A stretch of DNA of 57,747 bases from Pseudomonadota bacterium (GTDB lineage Bacteria; Pseudomonadota; Gammaproteobacteria; Xanthomonadales; Rhodanobacteraceae), in contig JAFEFS010000060.1 in assembly GCA_018240465.1 (NCBI GenBank), positions 1 to 57,747 of the forward strand, read 5' to 3'. Positions 52,865 through 57,747 of the stretch are shown here, piece after piece. The notes under the pieces were generated by a model, which was not told the origin of the DNA, ran no database searches, and saw only the letters and a program-made list of their open reading frames with translations. How positions within the stretch are numbered: the first letter of the stretch is position 1; the number at the start of each line of letters is the position of its first letter. Position numbers and translations under genes: made by a program.

Positions 52865-54721
52865 TTGAGCTATCAATTCAACTACACCCTGCCGCCACTC
52901 AACGCCGCGGCGCCGAAGACCGACCCGAACGCGCCGACCTATGCGTCCGAAGACGGCATGGTCGCCTCGCTGTCGAGCCAGGAGGTCATCTTCCAGATCC
53001 GGCGCACGGGCGAGCCGCACGTGATGACCATCCAGGTCCTGCAGGCGATGGACCAGTGCCGCGAATTCCGCACCCTCGACGAGCACGTCGCCCGCATCCA
53101 GTCGACCCAGCCCGCGCTCGCGGGCAAGCGCGATGACGTGAAGCGTGTGCTCGAAAGCCTGGTGCAGCGTCAGTTGCTGATCTCCGACGGCAGCTTCGTC
53201 GAACGCCTCAGCGCATCGTCCGCGATTGCCCAGGCGCCGATGCGCGCGGTGTTCATCCGCGCCTGTGACCGGCCGACGCAGCTTGCCCACCTGTTGACCT
53301 CATTGGCCGAATACGAGCGCCGTTTCCGTGCCGGTCGCCGCTACGTGCTGCTCGACGACTCGGTGCTGCAGGCAAGCATCAACGAACAGCGCGATCTGCT
53401 GCGCGAATTCGCGCGCACGACCGGCTGCAAGGTGCACTACATCGGCCACGCCGAGCGCAGCAAGATCGTCGACAAGCTCGCGCGCGAGTTCCCGCAGGCC
53501 AAAGCGACGATCCAGAACCTGTTTGTGCGCGACAAGAGCGCCAACACGCAGCGTTTTGGCGGTGGCCGCGGCTGGAACATGGCGCTGCTGCTCTCGGCAG
53601 GATCGCGGTTCGCGCTGCTCGACGACGACCTGCGCCTGAATCTGAAACGGCCACCGTTTTTGCGCGCGGGACTCGATCCGAACCCGTCGCCGCCGATGGA
53701 GGCCGCATTCCTGGCCAACATGGAGGAGGCGTTCGGCTATGGCGAGGACGTCGATCAGGATCCGTTCGCGTTGCATCTCGACGCCTGCGGGCAGATGCTC
53801 GGCGCGCTGACGCGCGCGGCGTATCCGCTGTCGCGCCAGGCGCTGCGCGGGGCGAACCTGTCGCGGCTGGAGCTGCTGTCGGCACCGTCGCGCGTCGTCG
53901 CCACCCAGGTCGGTACGTATGGCAGCGCGCGCACCGAGAACGGCCTGTGGCTGTACCGGCTCGAGGGCCGCAGCCGCGAGGAACTATGGCGCGAGCGCGC
54001 CAGCTACCTGCGCAACACCGAGGCGCAGCATATCTGGTTCGGCGTGGCCCAGGCCCATGCCAAGGAAATCACCGGGTTCACGCCGTTCACGTTCGACAAC
54101 AACCTGTTGCTGCCGTGCACGAATCCGGTCGGGCGCGGCGAGGACAGCCTGTGGAGCGCGTTGACCCGCTACGCGCACCCCGACGCGGTCGTGCTCGAGT
54201 TGCCCGAGGCGGTCGCGCATGTGCAGGAGAGCCAGCGCATCCGCTCGGACATCACGCGTCAGGCCTATACGCCGCGCGTCAACCTGTTCCTGCGCGACTA
54301 CGTGCAGCGCCAGCTCGGCTTGTACAAGGCGGCCGATCCCGGTCAGCGGCTGTCGCTCTTCGCCGACGTGCTGCGCGATCTCGCCGGCGCGAGCGCGACC
54401 GAGCGCGTGTCGAATCTGCGCGAGTACCTCAGCTATGCACGCGCCGATCTGATCGATCGCCTGCAGCACCAGATCGAGGCGGCAACCGAGGCGCCGGTGT
54501 ACTGGCAGGCCGATGCGCGCGCGATCGTGGAAAGCAATGCCAAAGCCTTGCTCGCCAAGGCGCCGCCGCGCCTGGGCGACTGGCCCGAGGACATCGATGA
54601 TGCCGGCTGCGCCAAGGCGCTGGTCGGCGAACTGGACGGCATGGCCGATGCGCTCGAGCATTGGCCGGCGCTGTGGCGTCACGCGGCCGAGCAGGGCGAA
54701 AAACTGCTCGGTGCGCTGTAG
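52865..54721 (+). CDS. 618-residue protein with a GT-A-like centre, unknown role in glycan locus
   Basis: A 618-residue cytosolic protein starting with TTG at 52865. Residues about 25-115 look like a small winged-helix domain of the PqqD kind (LSSQEVIFQIRRTGEPHVMTIQVLQAM; ending VLESLVQRQLL). Residues about 120-430 look like a GT-A sugar-nucleotide fold (MRAVFIRACDRPTQLAHLLTSL; then FALLDDDLRLN with Asp253-Asp255 as a DxD-type metal site). Later NLLLPCTNPVGRGEDSLWSAL recalls the acceptor-side acidic loop of glycosyltransferases. The last 150 residues are helical. It lies between the methyltransferase and a GT2 gene. The functional call is by fold impression and neighbours. Confidence 0.65.
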   Translation: MSYQFNYTLPPLNAAAPKTDPNAPTYASEDGMVASLSSQEVIFQIRRTGEPHVMTIQVLQAMDQCREFRTLDEHVARIQSTQPALAGKRDDVKRVLESLVQRQLLISDGSFVERLSASSAIAQAPMRAVFIRACDRPTQLAHLLTSLAEYERRFRAGRRYVLLDDSVLQASINEQRDLLREFARTTGCKVHYIGHAERSKIVDKLAREFPQAKATIQNLFVRDKSANTQRFGGGRGWNMALLLSAGSRFALLDDDLRLNLKRPPFLRAGLDPNPSPPMEAAFLANMEEAFGYGEDVDQDPFALHLDACGQMLGALTRAAYPLSRQALRGANLSRLELLSAPSRVVATQVGTYGSARTENGLWLYRLEGRSREELWRERASYLRNTEAQHIWFGVAQAHAKEITGFTPFTFDNNLLLPCTNPVGRGEDSLWSALTRYAHPDAVVLELPEAVAHVQESQRIRSDITRQAYTPRVNLFLRDYVQRQLGLYKAADPGQRLSLFADVLRDLAGASATERVSNLREYLSYARADLIDRLQHQIEAATEAPVYWQADARAIVESNAKALLAKAPPRLGDWPEDIDDAGCAKALVGELDGMADALEHWPALWRHAAEQGEKLLGAL

Positions 54722-54732
54722 CCTAGACGGCC

Positions 54733-55671
54733 GTGGGCGATCCCTGCGAGCGATCGCGCGCCGGTGCCGCCGGCCTCACCAGCGTCGTCGTCGTCACCGC
54801 GGACAGTGGCGCGGACGTCGGCGACACCCTCGCGCGCGTGCTGTGCAGCACGGCGCCGGTCGAGGTGCTCGTGGTCGACAATGCCTCGCGTGATGGCAGC
54901 ATCGGGCAACTCGCCGCACGCTTCGCGCAGAATCCGTCGGTGCGCATCCTGCGCAATGCGGAAAACCTCGGTTTCGGCACGGCCTGCAATCTCGGCGCGG
55001 CCGAGGCGCGCGGCGATGCCGTGCTGCTGCTCAACCCGGATTGCCTGATCGAAGCCGACACCATCGCGCGCCTGCGCGCGGTGCTCGATTCCGATCCCCA
55101 CATCGGTCTGCTCGGAGTGTTGCAGACCGGCGCGGACGGACGCGTCGATCCTGCGTCACGCCGACACGACCCGCTGCTGAAGCGCGCCGTGTCGAGTGCG
55201 TCGGGGCTTGCGCGCTTCGCCGCACGCTGGCCGGGGCTTGCCGGCGTGGACATGCCGGCGAACGAAAACGGCGCCGCGGTCGAACCGGTCGATGCGGTTT
55301 CCGGCGCGCTGATGCTGCTGCCGCGCCTGGCGTTCGATCGTGTCGGCGGATTCGACCAGGGCTATTTTCTGCATTGCGAAGACCTCGACCTCTGCCGTCG
55401 CGTGCGCGACGCGGGTTGGCGCGTGGCCTGCGCCAACGAACTGCGCGTCGTTCACGTCGGGGGTGGGTCGAGCCGGCAGCGGCCGGTGTTCGTCGCCTGG
55501 CACAAGCGTCGCGGCATGTGGCGCTGGTTCGCCAAGTTCGATCCGGCCGCGCGCAATCCGCTGTTGCGCGCGCTCGTGTTCTGCGCGATCTGGGCCGCGT
55601 TCGCGGCCAGCGTGCCGTTACTGCTGCTGCGCCGCCGCCGCGCGCGCGCGGCGCAACAGGTCGAGGTTTGA
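54733..55671 (+). CDS. family 2 glycosyltransferase
   Basis: A 312-residue GT2 enzyme of the rhamnosyltransferase-like kind. The GT-A features are VVVVTADSGADV, VVDNASRD (Asp49), NAENLGFGTACNLG, LLLNPDCL (Asp103 as part of the metal site) and GGFDQGYFLHCEDLDLCRR with the catalytic acidic region. A C-terminal hydrophobic segment (about 282-302) may anchor it to the membrane. GTG at 54733 is the start, 11 nt after the preceding gene. Its last 54 nt overlap the 3' end of the duplicated glycosyltransferase gene on the other strand. Confidence 0.9.
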   Translation: MGDPCERSRAGAAGLTSVVVVTADSGADVGDTLARVLCSTAPVEVLVVDNASRDGSIGQLAARFAQNPSVRILRNAENLGFGTACNLGAAEARGDAVLLLNPDCLIEADTIARLRAVLDSDPHIGLLGVLQTGADGRVDPASRRHDPLLKRAVSSASGLARFAARWPGLAGVDMPANENGAAVEPVDAVSGALMLLPRLAFDRVGGFDQGYFLHCEDLDLCRRVRDAGWRVACANELRVVHVGGGSSRQRPVFVAWHKRRGMWRWFAKFDPAARNPLLRALVFCAIWAAFAASVPLLLLRRRRARAAQQVEV

Positions 55672-57510
55672 CCGAATTCCGGCGTGATCGGGCAGCATCC
55701 GCCGTGCCTGCATCAGCAATGTCTCGGCGCGATCGAAGTTGCCGGCGCGCAGGTTCGCCATGCCGGCGAGATTGAGCGCGTTGATGTCGTCGGGCCGCGC
55801 GACGAGTGCGCGTTCGAGATAGGCCAGCGCCTTTTCCGGATCGTTTTCGCGCAGGTATTGCTGGCCCACGTAGATCAACGTTTCCGGCTGACCCAGCAGC
55901 GGTGCGAAAAAGCTCGCCCACTTGCGATGCAGTTTGTCGTGGTAGAAGGCGTGCTGGGCGTCGTCCGAATTGCCGCCGTGGCCCGCGCCGGAGTCGCCGA
56001 TGAAAGCGTTCCAGATGCAGGTGGTCGCATCAACGAACTGGAATTCGCAGCGCGTCGCGCAGTTGATGAAAAAATCGTGGTCCTCGTAAACCGGGAAGTC
56101 GGGATCGAAGCGCGCGCCTTCCTCGACCAGGCTGCGCTGGAACAGGGTCGCGGCCGGGTGCGAGCGGTTCTGGTAGTACAACTGCACGGGATAGCTCGCG
56201 AAGCCGACGCTGCCCACCGCCTTGCCGTGCTGGTCGTGCACGCGCGCGCGCGCATAGACGACGCGCGCCGCAGGCGTGCGCGGCGCGGACAGCAGCGTTG
56301 CGACATGCGCCGGCAACAACTCGTCGTCGTCGTCGAGAAAGTTGAGCCATGCTCCGCGTGCCGCGTCGAGGCAGGCATTGGCGGCGTCGGGGCGCGGCAG
56401 GTTGCGGTCGGGATGCGGAAAGACCAGACGCAGCTGGCGACCTTTCCAGGTTTCCGGCAGCGCGCGATGGCGGCTGCCGCAGGCGGCGACGACGACGAGT
56501 TCGATATTGGGCCAGGTCTGCGCCGCGGCGGAATCGAGCGCGCGTTCCAGGGTCGGCCGGTCCATGCTGCGGATCAGGATCGAAACCAGCGCTGGATCGT
56601 TGTGCGTTGCTTGCGCTGGCGCCGCGTCGGACATCGCCGCCACCGGTTGCGATGCGATGGCGGCGAGCGCCTGCGTCGCTGCGGCATCGCCGGGGCGCAG
56701 ATGGAGAACCTGCTCGAAACAGGCTCGCGCGGCGACACGATCCCCGCCCTGCAGATATTGGCGGCCCGCGGACCACACGGCCTCGGCGTCGCCGAGCCAG
56801 TGCCGGAAGGCCGCATCCCATTTGCTGCGGAGGCGAAGCACGTGCTCCGTTCTCAGCGCTGCATCGGCATTCGCGCCGAAACCGCAGCCGGAATCGCCGG
56901 CCTGTGCATGCCACAGGCAGGTGGCCTCGTCGACGTAGCGGAACGGGGTGCGCGTCGCGCAGCCGACCTGGAAATCGTGATCCTCGTGCACCGCGAACGC
57001 CGGATCGAAACGTACGCCTTCGTCGACCAGGCTGCGCTGGAACAGCAGTGCGCAGGTCGTGGCGCGGCTGTGGAAATACAATTGCACATGGTTGCCGGCG
57101 TGACTGACATGGCCCAGCGTGCGGCCTTGCGCGTCGATGACGCGCGTGCGCGAGAACACGACGCGCTCGTCCTGCGCGCGCGGCGCGGCAAGCAGGGTGG
57201 CGAGATGCTGCGGCAGCAGTTCGTCGTCGTCGTCGAGGAAGTTGAGCCATTTGCCGCGCGCCGCCTGCAGCGCAACGTTGGCCGCATCCGGCCGCGCCAG
57301 GCGCCGCTCGGGCTGCGCGCGGACCAGGCGCAGCGGGCGGCCCTTCCATGCGTCGGGCAGCGGCCGATGTGCGGCGCCGTTGGCCGCGACGACGACAATT
57401 TCGAGGTTCGGCCAGGTTTGCGCCGCGGCGGAATCCAGCGCGCGTGTCAGCGTCGGCCGATCCATGCTGCGGATCAGGATCGAGACCAGCGGTGGAGTCG
57501 CGACCGTCAT
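55618..57510 (-). CDS. tandemly duplicated GT2-TPR glycosyltransferase
   Basis: A 630-residue protein made of two copies of one unit, 300 residues apart. Unit 1 begins at Val9 (VSILIRSMDRP) and unit 2 at Val309 with the same run. Each has a GT-A core with WLNFLDDDDELLP, a FQRSLV-EG block and EDHDF. Each ends in a TPR-like helix pair (SAGRQYLQGGDRVAARACFEQ in unit 1; YVGQQYLRENDPEKALAYLERA plus one more TPR in unit 2). The start at 57510 lies 4 nt after the pyrF stop, with GAGGTAG as ribosome binding site; a frame extension into pyrF is not coding. Sugar and acceptor are unknown. Confidence 0.88.
   Translation of the reverse strand: MTVATPPLVSILIRSMDRPTLTRALDSAAAQTWPNLEIVVVAANGAAHRPLPDAWKGRPLRLVRAQPERRLARPDAANVALQAARGKWLNFLDDDDELLPQHLATLLAAPRAQDERVVFSRTRVIDAQGRTLGHVSHAGNHVQLYFHSRATTCALLFQRSLVDEGVRFDPAFAVHEDHDFQVGCATRTPFRYVDEATCLWHAQAGDSGCGFGANADAALRTEHVLRLRSKWDAAFRHWLGDAEAVWSAGRQYLQGGDRVAARACFEQVLHLRPGDAAATQALAAIASQPVAAMSDAAPAQATHNDPALVSILIRSMDRPTLERALDSAAAQTWPNIELVVVAACGSRHRALPETWKGRQLRLVFPHPDRNLPRPDAANACLDAARGAWLNFLDDDDELLPAHVATLLSAPRTPAARVVYARARVHDQHGKAVGSVGFASYPVQLYYQNRSHPAATLFQRSLVEEGARFDPDFPVYEDHDFFINCATRCEFQFVDATTCIWNAFIGDSGAGHGGNSDDAQHAFYHDKLHRKWASFFAPLLGQPETLIYVGQQYLRENDPEKALAYLERALVARPDDINALNLAGMANLRAGNFDRAETLLMQARRMLPDHAGIRSNLDLLRRARAAAAQQQ
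55690..57490 (-). repeat. internal 900-bp tandem duplication within the glycosyltransferase gene
   Basis: Matching landmarks recur exactly 900 bp apart. The strand coding for VSILIRSMDRP is at 57486 and 56586, and the four-Asp tract before GTTGAGCCA is at about 57240 and 56340. Around these points the DNA is nearly identical (for example CCATGCTGCGGATCAGGATC in both copies), while other parts have diverged. This shows a duplication of one GT2-TPR unit in frame. Confidence 0.85.
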
Positions 57511-57514
57511 GCGA

Positions 57515-57747
57515 CTACCTCGTGGCGCGGCGATACCGATTCGCCTCCGCGCGCAGCGATTGCGCGGCCTGGCGCGCGGCAATGGCGAAGTCTTCGCCGC
57601 TGCTTGCGTAGAGGATCGCACGCGAAGAACTGATGATCAGCCCCTCGCCGTTGCGCGTGCCGCCGTTGCGCACCACCGCCTCGACATCGCCACCTTGCGC
57701 GCCGACACCGGGCACGAGCAACGGCATGTCGCCGACCAGCGCGCGTA
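57515..57747 (-). CDS. pyrF: orotidine 5'-phosphate decarboxylase (5' end outside window)
   Basis: The C-terminal about 77 residues of OMP decarboxylase, which makes UMP in pyrimidine synthesis. The visible part reads [19 protein letters not shown], then [14 protein letters not shown]. The Pro-Gly-x-Gly-Ala-Gln-Gly-Gly phosphate-binding loop and the following Ser-Ser-Arg are hallmarks of the bacterial type 2 PyrF. The frame is open to the window edge. Its stop is 4 nt before the duplicated glycosyltransferase, which is therefore probably co-transcribed. Confidence 0.9.
   Translation of the reverse strand, partial: RALVGDMPLLVPGVGAQGGDVEAVVRNGGTRNGEGLIISSSRAILYASSGEDFAIAARQAAQSLRAEANRYRRATR

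Noticed and set aside
1..57747. tRNA, rRNA, CRISPR, insertion sequence or prophage
   Set aside because: No tRNA-like T-arm and acceptor pairing, no regularly spaced repeats, no transposase or phage structural gene was seen. The only recombinase is chromosomal xerD.

Overview
The window is high-GC, gene-dense chromosome. Gene order points to a gammaproteobacterium of the Xanthomonadales (Lysobacterales). The type II secretion operon runs gspE-F-G-H-I-J-K-L-M-N-D, the xps order of Xanthomonas. pepA, holC, valS and lptFG lie together, and purL encodes the large single-chain gammaproteobacterial enzyme. A Xanthomonadaceae or Rhodanobacteraceae genome is the best guess; genus and species cannot be read from this. 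No tRNA, rRNA, CRISPR array, insertion sequence or prophage was found.

Layout. (1) 1-2712: the end of cydA, then cydB and the tiny cydX, encoding a cytochrome bd quinol oxidase; a non-coding repeat-like block follows. (2) 2983-8874: a giant AsmA/DUF748-type envelope protein and a secreted S9 peptidase, both on minus. (3) 9078-13495: an amino-sugar scavenging operon (GH20 hexosaminidase, SGNH hydrolase, NagX-like membrane acetyltransferase) behind a perfect 14-bp palindrome that resembles a NagR box. (4) 13525-23570: a pepA-holC-valS neighbourhood on minus. It is broken up by a low-GC orphan secreted protein and by a block of TonB-dependent receptor, cyclophilin and XRE-cupin regulator. (5) 23695-28640: divergent lptF-lptG (LPS export), an RDD membrane protein, xerD and dsbC. 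(6) 28720-32589: purL.

(7) 32640-45605: a membrane protein of unknown role, then a complete Xps-type type II secretion operon. Two small lipoproteins, not part of the canonical set, flank the secretin gene. GspE lacks the usual zinc-binding cysteines. GspN carries the GspC-like region, and no separate gspC is present. (8) 45891-49648: two secreted proteins of unknown function, each followed by a strong intrinsic terminator, then a periplasmic parvulin-type isomerase. (9) 49797-57747: a surface polysaccharide locus. It holds a Wzm/Wzt ABC exporter, a methyltransferase, a 618-residue protein with a glycosyltransferase-like centre, a GT2 glycosyltransferase and, on the opposite strand, a tandemly duplicated GT2-TPR protein behind the 3' end of pyrF.

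The theme of the second half is building and decorating the envelope: folding helpers (DsbC, PpiC type), LPS export, protein secretion and polysaccharide export. The most interesting items are the non-canonical lipoproteins inside the secretion operon, the orphan secreted proteins beside it, the NagR-like operator over the GH20 operon, the duplicated glycosyltransferase and the TTG-initiated 618-residue protein in the polysaccharide locus.
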